Positions 1 to 10,798 of a stretch of 64,000 bases of DNA are shown here, in pieces (within the stretch, counting starts at the first letter, position 1; the number at the start of each line of letters is the position of its first letter). Source of the DNA: Rhynchospora pubera (taxonomy: Eukaryota; Streptophyta; Magnoliopsida; Poales; Cyperaceae); contig CM051462.1 of NCBI GenBank assembly GCA_028095005.1, forward strand, positions 172,369,955-172,433,954, written 5' to 3'. The translations under genes and the position numbers were made by a program. A model generated the notes under the pieces. It had not been told where the DNA came from and did no database searches. It saw only the letters and a program-made list of their open reading frames with translations.

Positions 1-490
1 TTAAATAACTATAAGAACCTGCAAAAGAGTGATCCCCGAACTGGTACCAGTGTGTACTAGTTAGTACCAGAAGAAATGTGAAGAATATGAGTGCAATTAA
101 TACTAGAACGAAAGCTAATTTCTACATTATCATAATTCACTCTTTGCACTGGTTTTCCTCTTAATCCGTAATCCAAATATTGGAAGAGCAAATCATGGGA
201 AAAAGAACCAAAAAATTAATTATAATGAATGAGAGATTGAGCAGCACAATATGCAACGGTGCATACTGATATGGACCTGCAATAAGATGTTGCAACTGAC
301 AAGTGTGCCCTTCTCGCAGGACTACAGAGCAGTCTCTCTGATGCGACCACCTCCCTGGTGGAGCTTATGTGGCATGTTAGAGGTGCTGTTTCAGCAAAAA
401 GGTCACAATCAATTTTTTGTCATTTGAAAAACAAAAATTTATTAGTTCTGATTCAATTGATCTTATTCAAGGACATACTGCTATACTTAT
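1..490. other. Unassigned left edge with one exon-like fragment
   Basis: No complete gene is visible. Bases 286-402 read on the plus strand as 39 codons with coding-like composition (many Leu, Ser and Ala codons). The frame is closed by a TAA just upstream. The stretch is bounded by an acceptor-like AG before base 287 and a possible GT donor near 402, so it could be an internal exon of a gene cut off by the repeat on its right. I do not recognise the peptide. The rest is AT-rich filler. Confidence 0.3.
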
Positions 491-942
491 GATCGGAGGT
501 GAAACCTAAGTCAAATTAAACTTCAAATCTAATATATTGCAGCGTAGTTTGAGGGTCGAATCACAGGGACGGTTATTCTAAACTATAGACTTTAAGTAAT
601 TTAGTTTAATTAATCTAAGGATAAACAAGTCAATAGTTGATTAATTGATTAAAAGGATTGAATTTAAACTAAAGGAATTAATTCTAAACTCTAATTAACC
701 TCTAAATTACTCTAAAGATTAAAGTAAATATCTAAACTCGAATTAAGGACTTAAACTAGGGTCAATTGATCGGGTTCCACTTCCAGGCACTATCCAGGCG
801 GGTCGCCAGCTTTCTAGCGGGGTCGACAAGATAGTCCGATTATTCAGTTCAATCAATTTCTAATTTCTCTAAGTTCAAGTTTTTGACTTAATCTCTGGTC
901 CAAATACTAACTCTCGTTTTTTATTTGGTATAACTAAGTTTT
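491..942. repeat. Left half of an old repeat split by the Copia insertion
   Basis: This stretch and 10799 to about 11830 are the two halves of one older, non-coding repeat. Both carry copies of the motif GGCGGG(G)TCG(A/C)CAG (near 797-830 here; near 11313-11350 and 11551-11563 on the right). The start, near 548-570, has a GAGGGTCGAATCACAGGGAC phrase that is familiar from degenerate plant LTR retrotransposons. No protein domain is visible. Calling it a non-autonomous LTR element is inference. Confidence 0.4.
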
Positions 943-2701
943 TGTTAGAGATATGTCCTAGAAGCCAATCATATTTGGCTACTTCTATGGTTTTATGTTA
1001 TGGATGATTTTATATCATTTGTTCCTTGATTTATGTGTTGACAGTTCATTCAGGTTGAGGATCTGAATTATAGATCACTGTGATTCATTTAGTAGTAAAT
1101 GACAACAATAAATCTAAAGCGTCCATAATCTTGATAATTAACAAGGAACATTAATTATCAATAAGATTAGTATGCAAGTTAAGTGTTGATTAAGTTCTAT
1201 AAATCACAGGTTAAGAGTAACCAACTTAATTGCATATGTTTATGTTAATTGAACATAGTACAGGACATGACCCAACGAAATAAATATATGGATTGTGTTT
1301 TGGTGTCATTATTTATTTCGTTATGATTTTGATTCTAAGTTTGAGATATTTATCTTTTCCACATGAGGATAGGTTCAATAAATATCGTCTACCGCTGATT
1401 CCCGATAAGGGCTGCTATACGGACGTTATTTATGTTCTCTTGAATTGTGCGGGGAAAAGTTAAATAGTCAAGAAAACCGTATGTCCCTCATTAATTCACT
1501 TAGTGAGTGACGATATCTGTTTGGGCCCCTTGATGGAGATAGATTGTTTGCTAGCAACTGATACAATTATCTCTAGATCAAGAAACGTATAATCTGCAAG
1601 AATGACACATTCCTATCTTGGATTATACGATGATATCGTGAGGCATAGGAATCAAAATAGAGATATATTTTATTCTCTTATGCAGGATTGAAATATTGTA
1701 GCTGTACACTATTTATGCGAATTGGGAATCATAACGTGTTGCTAGATACCGCTTATGATTATTGGAATTAAATAGCGATTTAACTCCATGTCCAACGTAG
1801 CATAAATCCTCAAAGGGTCACACAGAATTGGTGTTTTAACCATGCTTGCATTATTTATTTATTTGCAATAATTGGTATTGCAAAATATGATGAGTTGATT
1901 AATTAATTAAATAGCGTTGTAGACCGTTATAATTAATTAAATTAAAGGGATCATATAGAAATAAATTAATGCATTATCTAATCCCTAAATAATTATTATT
2001 AAGTTAATAATTATTTATTTTAACACATATGCATTTTATAGGGCTTTAATTAAATAGTTAATTAAAGGCCCAATAGGGATCCAAATTAAGAGCAACAAGA
2101 GAGGCCATTTAATGGTTGATTAAGTGGACCCATGAGGCAATGCAATTGGCCCATAAAGGTCCTTATTGTGGCCGGCCATACAAGGTGGTAGGTGGGGTGG
2201 CAATTTGGTAAATAGTTAGTGTGAGGTAGGTAGGGTTTGCACTCTATATAAGGATGTGGATGGTTGCAAATCCCCCCTCTCTCTCTCTCCCACTAACCTA
2301 GCCGCCCCCTCCCTTGGTGTGCGCCTCCTCCCTCTCATCTCTCCCTATTGCTCATGTGTTGAGCCCTCCATTCTTCCTCAAATCAATTAGTTCATTTGCT
2401 AGAAGATTGGGAAAGCTAGGGATTAGGCATTTCCTCCAAGTTACTAGCATAACTTGTAGAGGATTTGGTTAATACCAAGTGGACTCGAGGTGATTCGACA
2501 AGGAGGCGGGAGCTAGACGCGAGCACAACCAACTACAACCTAGCCGGTTCGAGCCTCTTGATTACTACATCAAGAGAGGTATACCTTGAACCTTTCTCTC
2601 TTGTGTGAATGGCTTAGTGCAAGATCCGTGTTTGTGCATGATTGTTTATGGATAATTAGGAGTATTTAATCATAAAATGAAAATTTTGCACTGAACTAAC
2701 A
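943..2701 (+). repeat. 5' LTR of the Copia element
   Basis: The LTR runs from TGTTAGAG to AACA. It is the same length as the copy at 9040-10798 and differs from it by only about six substitutions, all seen after base 1900. It has a promoter-like TATATAAG at 2245-2252, followed by a pyrimidine-rich tract (2273-2350), so transcription probably starts near 2275-2285. A 34-bp block at 1387-1420 is identical in two diverged solo LTRs elsewhere in the window. Confidence 0.96.
2245..2252 (+). promoter_or_regulatory. LTR TATA box
   Basis: TATATAAG lies about 450 bp before the LTR end and is followed after about 20 bases by a CT-rich stretch, which is typical of plant Copia LTR promoters. The same box is at 10342-10349 in the 3' LTR. 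Confidence 0.6.
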
Positions 2702-2702
2702 G

Positions 2703-2714
2703 TGGTATCAGAGC
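2703..2714 (+). other. Primer binding site, initiator tRNA-Met
   Basis: TGGTATCAGAGC starts one base after the 5' LTR end. It is the usual complement of the 3' end of initiator tRNA-Met that primes minus-strand synthesis in plant Copia elements. Confidence 0.93.
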
Positions 2715-4765
2715 ACATGGTCGTACTTAAGCTATTTTAACACTTAATTAAGAGAAATTGGCTAATTAACGGATTAGTAGAGATGATGCGTTTGTTTGCT
2801 GTCTGGAAATGGTATTTTCTGTGTTGTTTCGCGTTTTTCGCTTTGATAAGTTCTCTGGAAGTTTTTTCCATCTACATGAAAGTTGTAGATCTGTGGATTG
2901 TGATTCTTTTGGCATTAGATTCACATTTTTCTGAATTAGTATGGATTTACTGTGAATAAAACGGCGACAGTGCGCAGAACCAGTTTCTGCTCGCACTGTC
3001 CTGTTTGAATGGCTTGAAAGATTTATATTTTGAATATAAGTACCAGTGTTCTATGGCTAGATTTAAAGAGGACTTGAAGCTCTTTCTGAGCATGTAAAAT
3101 TTGTTGCATGGCTCAGATTAATTTGTGGGTTTTCAAGTATGAAAAGGAAGAACTTGTCAGATCCAGTTTGTTGAGCAAATCGATTGTTCTAATAAACTGT
3201 ACCAACTTAGAACTCCTTTAAAAATTCTGTTTAAATGGAGTTGTTCTATTTTGAGTTAGGATTCCAGAAAAATTAATTTCATAATTTTTCGTGGAGATTT
3301 GGACCTTCAACTAGGTTAAAACATTTCGATCGACAGTCTGTTCCAGTACAGAATTTGTTGATTGTTTAGTATGTAACTCGAACCTTTTGAACTGAACTTG
3401 GTGGTTTTCTTTTCATGAATAGTTAGCCTATAGATTAATCAAGTTTTTCTATGTATATTGTATATATAAAAACTGTTTAGAAGGTGGTCTTACAGACCAA
3501 ATGGTTGAGAGGATAATCTGAAAATCTCATAACGGTGTTTCGTGCACTTGTAAGAGATTTGTCATTTTTGATTCTCCCAGATGGTGTAAGATCTCTTCTT
3601 GAAATTTTTACTGGTAATCACAACTATGATAAGGAGCTTAAGTAATTTATTTGAGAATTTTTGGAGGCCTAAAACCTTTGTTTTATTGGATTCCATTAGT
3701 TACGTTTTTTAATAAATTACTGTTTTTCTAAATATTCAAACTAGTTGAAATTAATTAGAAAACTCCTTGTTTGATCTCCTTTCTGTTATGGGATGTTGAA
3801 AGAACTTTCTAAATGAATTTAAACAAGTTTGGTTGTTTAAAATTGAGGATTTTTACACGGAATTTACTTATGGCAAGCGATACGCAAAGATGCTTGAAAA
3901 TCGTTAATTGGAAACAAAGTTCTTGTATGTGCTAACTTTGTTTTGTAGGTGGATAGTGGGTTTAGTATGGCTCAAGACTCAATGCCTTGTGGTTGTAATG
4001 AATGCATGTGTGAATGGCCTTTGGTGCCATTAATTAATTAATTTGTTGATTAATTTTTGATGTAACTTGTGAGGCTTGCATGCCCCTAAGGTTAGGATGG
4101 GAATAGGATGTTTTCACATGTATTTTGCACCTTTATTTTATATAGGATTTAGATCCTTATAGAATTTAGTGGGAGGGCAAGTATTAGATTAGTTTTGCTC
4201 CATGGACGATGTGGCGAAACTAATGCAAGCGGGAGCCATACAAACCCACAACTATGAGATGCTTATGTGATTACTTTTGTTAGGTTAGGTATGGGTGTAT
4301 GCTTACACGACCACCAAACAAAGTGTCATATGAATTGTTTGTCCCAAACTAAAACGAATAAGTTAAATCGCCCTCCTTCTCTCTATCCCCTTCACACCGA
4401 TTGTCACTCATGGCGCGGTCCGCCCAAGCGGACGTCATGATTGCCAATTCGGTAGTCGGGGTGCAAATAGCTAAGATTTGCAAGGAGCAAATAGTGATAA
4501 GTGACTTTTCGATGGACCCAACTAGAGTTTGGACATCGGGGCGAAGTTCGCTCATGCGAACCAAGAGTCATGGTAAGATGATTGGTTGGAGAACCTACCT
4601 TATCTAATCATTTTGGATGACGTGCCATAGCAGGTCCATTTTGATGAAAATAGGGGTCTTGGAAATCACTATACTTAGGGACTTTTAAGAGTGTAGTGAA
4701 AGTTTTACTTTTGTTAAAACTAAAAACATAAAACTAATTGACCTTTAATTCGATAATTGTTGTAG
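2715..4765 (+). other. Long untranslated leader of the Copia element
   Basis: About 2.05 kb separates the primer site from the gag start. It has many stops and short upstream ORFs, the longest clear one being 4401-4607 (68 codons, no known domain). The last bases before the gag ATG read TTGTTGTAG, which looks like a 3' splice site. A leader of this size is known in BARE-type elements, where it holds dimerisation and packaging signals. No such signal can be proven here by reading. Confidence 0.7.
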
Positions 4766-7700
4766 ATGTCTTCCTCCTCTTTAACGCTTCGTTCTCTTCT
4801 TGAGAAAGAGAAACTCGCCTTTAACGGTGCTAATTTCTTGGATTGGCACCGCAACCTAAGGCTTGCCTTTAGGTTTGAAAAAAGGGAGTACCTCCTCTCC
4901 ACTCCGATTCCCTCTGCTCCTAAGGACACTGATCCAAAGGATAAGCAAGAGGAATATGAGAAGCACGTCAATGACGACATGGAGATGTCGGTCTTGATGG
5001 TTGCGGTCATGGAATCGGAACTCCAAAAGGAGTTCATCGATAGTGGTTATGGAGTGTTTGAAATGATCACTCGTCTCAAGAACATGTTCCAAACCAAGGC
5101 CCGCACCGAAAGAGCCCGTCTCATCAAGGCCGTCGCCAACACTCGCTTGGCGGAGGGTCATGAAGTCGGGCCACACGTCATGAAGATGGCGGGGTTGTTT
5201 CGGCAGCTTGAAAAGCTTGATACGCCCTTTCCTACGGGTGCAATTCAAGATTTCATTCTCAACTCCCTCCCTCCAAGTTTCACCGGTTTTGTTGTGAACT
5301 ACCGGATGAATGGCATGGACAAGAGCATGGATGATCTCCAAAACATGCTCGTTGAGACGGAGGATAGTCTCAAGAAGGAGAAGGGCCCAAAGGATGTTCT
5401 TGCCGTGAGTGACAAGAGCAAAAAGATCAAGAAGCGAGGCCGTAAAGCCAAGAAGGGCAAAGGCCCGGTGACGCTCCAAGGTTCGGCCAAGGGTGCTCCC
5501 GTGGGTTCCAAGAAGAAGAAGAACCCGGCCACTCCCGAGACCGTTTGCTACTATTGTAGCAACAAGGGTCATTGGAGGAGAAACTGCCCCAAGTACCTTG
5601 CCGACAAGAAGGCGGGAACCGTCCAACCTTCTTCTTCAGGTATATTTGTCATCGAAACCCTTCTCGCTACCTCTAACACCGATTGGGTATTCGATACCGG
5701 TTCGTGTGCTCACATTTGTCGAAATGTGCAGGTCCTAAAGAATAGGAGGCGGCTCGAGAAAGGTGAAGTTCAACTCCGCGTCGGGAATGGCACGTGCATC
5801 TCCGCTATGGCCATTGGGAGCGTGGATTTAACTTTACCTTCCGGTTTTGTGTTGGAACTAAAAGATGTATTTTTGGTTCCCTCTATCACTCGAAACATTA
5901 TCTCTATCTCTTGTTTGGACATGGATGGTTTTGATGTTGTAATAAAGAACAAGTTGTTGACCTTGTTTCGAAATGATGTTCGTTTTTGTGATGCGCATTT
6001 ATTGAATGGTCTTTATGTGCTTGATTCTAGCGGACTTATCTTGAGTGTTGAGAATGACAATAGGAAACGTAAAATTTCACATGAGAATGCAACTTTGATG
6101 TGGCATTGCCGCTTAGGTCATATCAATGAGAAACGCATCAAGAGATTACAAACCGTTGGTCTCTTGGATCAATTCGCTTTCGAGCCAATTGACACATGCG
6201 AATCTTGTTTGATGGGAAAGATGAGCAAAGCGCCTTTTCCTCACAAAGGAACAAGGGCAAATGACTTATTAGACCTTGTACATACCGATGTATGCGGACC
6301 TATGAGCATTTGTGCGCGTGGTGGTTATTCATACTTCATCACATTCACCGATGATCATAGTAGATACGGGTATATCTACTTGATGCGTCACAAATCCGAA
6401 TCCTTTGACAAGTTCAAAGAATTTAAGAATGAAGTTGAGAACCAACTTGGTCGAAAGATCAAGGTCTTACGATCCGATCGAGGTGGTGAGTACTTGAGCC
6501 ATGAGTTTGGCAACTATCTAAAGGAGTGTGGAATCGTTCCACAACTCACTCCACCCGGAACACCACAATGGAATGGTGTGTCCGAAAGGAGGAATCGAAC
6601 TTTGCTTGACATGGTTCGATCAATGATGAGCCAAGCCGATTTGCCTATGTCCTTTTGGGGATACGCCCTTGAAACCGCAACTTTTACATTAAACCGTGTT
6701 CCATCAAAGTCCGTTGAGAAGACGCCCTATGAGCTTTGGTTTAAGAAGAAACCAAGCATGTCGTTTCTCAAGATTTGGGGTTGTGAAGCTTATGTGAAAA
6801 GGCTAGTGAGCGATAAGCTTGGACCCAAATCGGACAAATGTCATTTCGTAGGATACCCTAAGGAAACGAAGGGTTACTACTTCTATAACCGCAACGAGAA
6901 CAAGATAGTTGTTGCTCGTTATGGTGTGTTCTTGGAGAAAGAATTTCTCTCAAGAAGAAGTAGTGGGAGCAACGTGGTGATTGAAGAAATTCAAGAACCG
7001 CAACAACAAAGCATGCCTCAAGTAGGCAATGAAGTTGTTCCCAATATGGTGCCAAATGAGGTTGTACAAAATGTGGATGCACCGAATGAAATTGTAGCCG
7101 AACCCGTTCCACAAGTTGTTGTGGAAGAAGAGGTTCACGAACAAGCTCCCTCAAATGAAAACTCAAACATATCGCGAGTCGATGATGTTGAGGAAGCACC
7201 TTCACTTGAAGTTCAAGAACAAAGTCCACAAATCGTTGTGGAACAAGTTCAAGAACCTCAAACTTCTACCCTACGAAGATCGGCAAGGCCAAGTCGTCCA
7301 CCTATAAGATATTTAGGTTTGCACGACGTTCTCGTTATGGAGAACGATGAGCCTTTGACCGTTGATGACATGAGAAAGAAACCCGACTCCAAGGAATGGC
7401 TAAAAGCCATGGAATCCGAAATGCAATCCATGTATGACAACAAGGTATGGACCTTGGTTGACCTTCCCAACGGAGTAAAACCCGTTGAGAACAAGTGGAT
7501 CTTTAAGAGAAAGGTCGACATGGATGGCAACTTGACCATTTACAAAGCACGACTTGTAGCGAAAGGTTACAAGCAAATTCATGGTATTGACTATGAAGAA
7601 ACCTTCTCGCCCGTCGTCATGTTCAAGTCAATTCGGATCATGTTAGCAATTGCCGCATTCTATGATTATGAGATTTGGCAAATGGATGTCAAAACCGCCT

Positions 7701-8929
7701 TCCTAAATGGAAATTTGGAAGAGGATGTGTATATGACACAACCCGAGTGTTTTGTGTATCCAAAGAACGCTAACAAAGTATGCAAGCTTCAACGATCCAT
7801 TTATGGATTGAAGCAAGCATCAAGGAGTTGGAACAAGCGCTTTGATGAGGAAGTCAAGAAATTGAACTTCTCTCAAAGTGAAAAGGAACCTTGTGTCTAC
7901 AAAAGGTTTAGTGGGAGCGTGGTTGTGTTTCTTGTTCTATATGTTGATGATATACTCTTGATCGGGAATGATATTCCCGAATTGAATGCAGTCAAGGATT
8001 CATTGAAGAAAGTGTTCTCAATGAAAGACTTGGGCGAGGCCGCCTACATCCTAGGAATCAAGATCTATAGAGATAGATCAAAGATGATGTTAGGTTTGAG
8101 CCAAGATGCATATATTGACAAGGTGTTGCAAAAACACAACATGGCGAATTCCAAGAAGGGATTCTTGCCTATGTCACATGGCATTTACTTGAGCAAGACT
8201 CAAGGTCCGACAACGGAGACAGATCGGGAGTACATGAAGCGATTCAAGTATCCATCTGTAGTCGGATCGATTATGTATGCCATGCTATGCACTCGCCCCG
8301 ATGTGGCACATCCGATTAGCGTGACTAGTCGATACCAAGCCAACCCGGGCATGGCACATTGGACCGCAGTCAAGAATATCCTCAAGTATCTCAAGAGAAC
8401 CAAGGAGAGCATTCTCGTTTACGGTGGAGACCAAGAGCTCGTTGTAACTGGTTACACCGATGCTAGTTTCCAAACCGATCGAGATGACTCCAAATCACAG
8501 TCCGGCTTTGTATTTCTGCTTAATGGTGGTGCCGTAAGTTGGAAGAGTTCCAAGCAAGATACTACGGCCGATTCCGTCACCGAAGCGGAATACTTAGCGG
8601 CTGGCGAAGCAGCAAAAGAGGCCGTATGGATCAAGGAGTTCTTGACCGAGCTAGAGGTGGTTCCAAGCATCTCGGGTCCAGTGGATATCTACTGCGACAA
8701 TACGGGAGCCATAGCTCAGTCCAAGGAGCCTAGGTCTCACCAGAAGACTAGGCACATTCTACGACGATTCCATCTCATCCGTCAGTTGGTCAATGACGGA
8801 TGGGTCAAGGTCAAGAAGGTGGACGGTGCCGCGAACACAGCGGACCCTCTGACAAAGCCTTTGTCTCGAGCCGCGCATGAGTTGCATGTTGCATCCATGG
8901 GGATTAGGCGTATGCCTGATTGGCTTTGA
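4766..8929 (+). CDS. Copia gag-pol polyprotein, 1387 aa, intact
   Basis: This frame encodes the capsid protein and all enzymes the element needs to copy and insert itself. Gag fills roughly residues 1-255 and is followed by a CCHC zinc knuckle beginning at Cys261. The aspartic protease has D-T-G at 310-312. Integrase has the HHCC zinc region (His447, a CxxC pair from Cys478) and the D-D-E triad at Asp508, Asp571 and Glu607. Reverse transcriptase has YVDD at 1059-1062. RNase H acidic residues include Asp1232, Glu1273 and Asp1311. There is no stop or frameshift, so Gag and Pol are made as one polyprotein and cleaved by the protease. The ATG is the first codon after a splice-acceptor-like sequence. 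The length is normal for the family. Confidence 0.97.
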   Translation: MSSSSLTLRSLLEKEKLAFNGANFLDWHRNLRLAFRFEKREYLLSTPIPSAPKDTDPKDKQEEYEKHVNDDMEMSVLMVAVMESELQKEFIDSGYGVFEMITRLKNMFQTKARTERARLIKAVANTRLAEGHEVGPHVMKMAGLFRQLEKLDTPFPTGAIQDFILNSLPPSFTGFVVNYRMNGMDKSMDDLQNMLVETEDSLKKEKGPKDVLAVSDKSKKIKKRGRKAKKGKGPVTLQGSAKGAPVGSKKKKNPATPETVCYYCSNKGHWRRNCPKYLADKKAGTVQPSSSGIFVIETLLATSNTDWVFDTGSCAHICRNVQVLKNRRRLEKGEVQLRVGNGTCISAMAIGSVDLTLPSGFVLELKDVFLVPSITRNIISISCLDMDGFDVVIKNKLLTLFRNDVRFCDAHLLNGLYVLDSSGLILSVENDNRKRKISHENATLMWHCRLGHINEKRIKRLQTVGLLDQFAFEPIDTCESCLMGKMSKAPFPHKGTRANDLLDLVHTDVCGPMSICARGGYSYFITFTDDHSRYGYIYLMRHKSESFDKFKEFKNEVENQLGRKIKVLRSDRGGEYLSHEFGNYLKECGIVPQLTPPGTPQWNGVSERRNRTLLDMVRSMMSQADLPMSFWGYALETATFTLNRVPSKSVEKTPYELWFKKKPSMSFLKIWGCEAYVKRLVSDKLGPKSDKCHFVGYPKETKGYYFYNRNENKIVVARYGVFLEKEFLSRRSSGSNVVIEEIQEPQQQSMPQVGNEVVPNMVPNEVVQNVDAPNEIVAEPVPQVVVEEEVHEQAPSNENSNISRVDDVEEAPSLEVQEQSPQIVVEQVQEPQTSTLRRSARPSRPPIRYLGLHDVLVMENDEPLTVDDMRKKPDSKEWLKAMESEMQSMYDNKVWTLVDLPNGVKPVENKWIFKRKVDMDGNLTIYKARLVAKGYKQIHGIDYEETFSPVVMFKSIRIMLAIAAFYDYEIWQMDVKTAFLNGNLEEDVYMTQPECFVYPKNANKVCKLQRSIYGLKQASRSWNKRFDEEVKKLNFSQSEKEPCVYKRFSGSVVVFLVLYVDDILLIGNDIPELNAVKDSLKKVFSMKDLGEAAYILGIKIYRDRSKMMLGLSQDAYIDKVLQKHNMANSKKGFLPMSHGIYLSKTQGPTTETDREYMKRFKYPSVVGSIMYAMLCTRPDVAHPISVTSRYQANPGMAHWTAVKNILKYLKRTKESILVYGGDQELVVTGYTDASFQTDRDDSKSQSGFVFLLNGGAVSWKSSKQDTTADSVTEAEYLAAGEAAKEAVWIKEFLTELEVVPSISGPVDIYCDNTGAIAQSKEPRSHQKTRHILRRFHLIRQLVNDGWVKVKKVDGAANTADPLTKPLSRAAHELHVASMGIRRMPDWL

Positions 8930-9028
8930 GTTGTATTTTATTTAGGCGTTAGTATGAGACATGTATATTTGGATATTACATTGAGTACTATACACTGGCT
9001 AGAAGTCACTATTGATTGACTCTAGGCC

Positions 9029-9039
9029 AAGTGGGAGAT
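9029..9039 (+). other. Polypurine tract
   Basis: AAGTGGGAGAT directly precedes the TG of the 3' LTR, the expected place for plus-strand priming. Confidence 0.85.
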
Positions 9040-10798
9040 TGTTAGAGATATGTCCTAGAAGCCAATCATATTTGGCTACTTCTATGGTTTTATGTTATGG
9101 ATGATTTTATATCATTTGTTCCTTGATTTATGTGTTGACAGTTCATTCAGGTTGAGGATCTGAATTATAGATCACTGTGATTCATTTAGTAGTAAATGAC
9201 AACAATAAATCTAAAGCGTCCATAATCTTGATAATTAACAAGGAACATTAATTATCAATAAGATTAGTATGCAAGTTAAGTGTTGATTAAGTTCTATAAA
9301 TCACAGGTTAAGAGTAACCAACTTAATTGCATATGTTTATGTTAATTGAACATAGTACAGGACATGACCCAACGAAATAAATATATGGATTGTGTTTTGG
9401 TGTCATTATTTATTTCGTTATGATTTTGATTCTAAGTTTGAGATATTTATCTTTTCCACATGAGGATAGGTTCAATAAATATCGTCTACCGCTGATTCCC
9501 GATAAGGGCTGCTATACGGACGTTATTTATGTTCTCTTGAATTGTGCGGGGAAAAGTTAAATAGTCAAGAAAACCGTATGTCCCTCATTAATTCACTTAG
9601 TGAGTGACGATATCTGTTTGGGCCCCTTGATGGAGATAGATTGTTTGCTAGCAACTGATACAATTATCTCTAGATCAAGAAACGTATAATCTGCAAGAAT
9701 GACACATTCCTATCTTGGATTATACGATGATATCGTGAGGCATAGGAATCAAAATAGAGATATATTTTATTCTCTTATGCAGGATTGAAATATTGTAGCT
9801 GTACACTATTTATGCGAATTGGGAATCATAACGTGTTGCTAGATACCGCTTATGATTATTGGAATTAAATAGCGATTTAACTCCATGTCCAACGTAGCAT
9901 AAATCCTCAAAGGGTCACACAGAATTGGTGTTTTAACCATGCTTGCATTATTTATTTATTTGCAATAATTGGTATTGCAAAATATGATGAGTTGATTAAT
10001 TAATTAAATAGCGTTGTAGACCGTTATAATTAATTAAATCAAAGGGATCATATAGAAATAAATTAATGCATTATCTAATCCCTAAATAATTATTATTAAG
10101 TTAATAATTATTTATTTTAACACATATGCATTTTATAGGGCTTTAATTAAATAGTTAATTAAAGGTCCAATAGGGATCCAAATTAAGAGCAACAAGAGAG
10201 GCCATTTAATGGTTGATTAAGTGGACCCATGAGGCAATGCAATTGGCCCATAAAGGCCCTTATTGTGGCCGGCCATACAAGATGGTAGGTGGGGTGGCAA
10301 TTTGGTAAATAGTTAGTGTGAGGTAGGTAGGGTTTGCACTCTATATAAGGATGTGGATGGTTGCAAATCCCCCCTCTCTCTCTCTCCCACTAACCTAGCC
10401 GCCCCCTCCCTTGGTGTGCGCCTCCTCCCTCTCATCTCTCCCTATTGCTCATGTGTTGAGCCCTCCATTCTTCCTCAAATCAATTAGTTCATTTGCTAGA
10501 AGATTGGAAAAGCTAGGGATTAGGCATTTCCTCCAAGTTACTAGCATAACTTGTAGAGGATTTGGTTAATACCAAGTGGACTCGAGGTGATTCGACAAGG
10601 AGGCGGGAGCTAGACGCGAGCACAACCACCTACAACCTAGCCGGTTCGAGCCTCTTGATTACTACATCAAGAGAGGTATACCTTGAACCTTTCTCTCTTG
10701 TGTGAATGGCTTAGTGCAAGATCCGTGTTTGTGCATGATTGTTTATGGATAATTAGGAGTATTTAATCATAAAATGAAAATTTTGCACTGAACTAACA
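9040..10798 (+). repeat. 3' LTR of the Copia element
   Basis: This is the second 1759-bp LTR, nearly identical to 943-2701. Differences seen by eye are near 10040, 10167, 10258, 10283, 10508 and 10629. It is followed by the target duplication GTTTT at 10799-10803. Confidence 0.96.

Larger units (their letters stand above)
943..10798 (+). mobile_element. Complete Ty1/Copia LTR retrotransposon, Angela/BARE-like, 9856 bp
   Basis: All parts of an LTR retrotransposon are present: two 1759-bp LTRs starting TGTTAGAG and ending AACA, a 5-bp target duplication GTTTT (938-942 and 10799-10803), a primer site next to the 5' LTR, a polypurine tract before the 3' LTR, and one open gag-pol frame. The domain order (Gag, protease, integrase, reverse transcriptase, RNase H) is that of Copia. 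The 1.76-kb LTRs and 2.06-kb untranslated leader match the Angela/BARE lineage, so that placement is inference from architecture. By eye the LTRs differ at about six positions (0.3%), so the insertion is recent. The element may be autonomous. Confidence 0.96.

Noticed and set aside
4401..4607. 68-codon ORF in the Copia leader as an extra protein
   Set aside because: Leader ORFs of this size are expected by chance; no domain. Kept only as an upstream ORF.
4856..5626. Long minus-strand ORF (256 codons) and other antisense ORFs under gag-pol
   Set aside because: They mirror the gag-pol frame, whose domains are unmistakable, and have no domain of their own.
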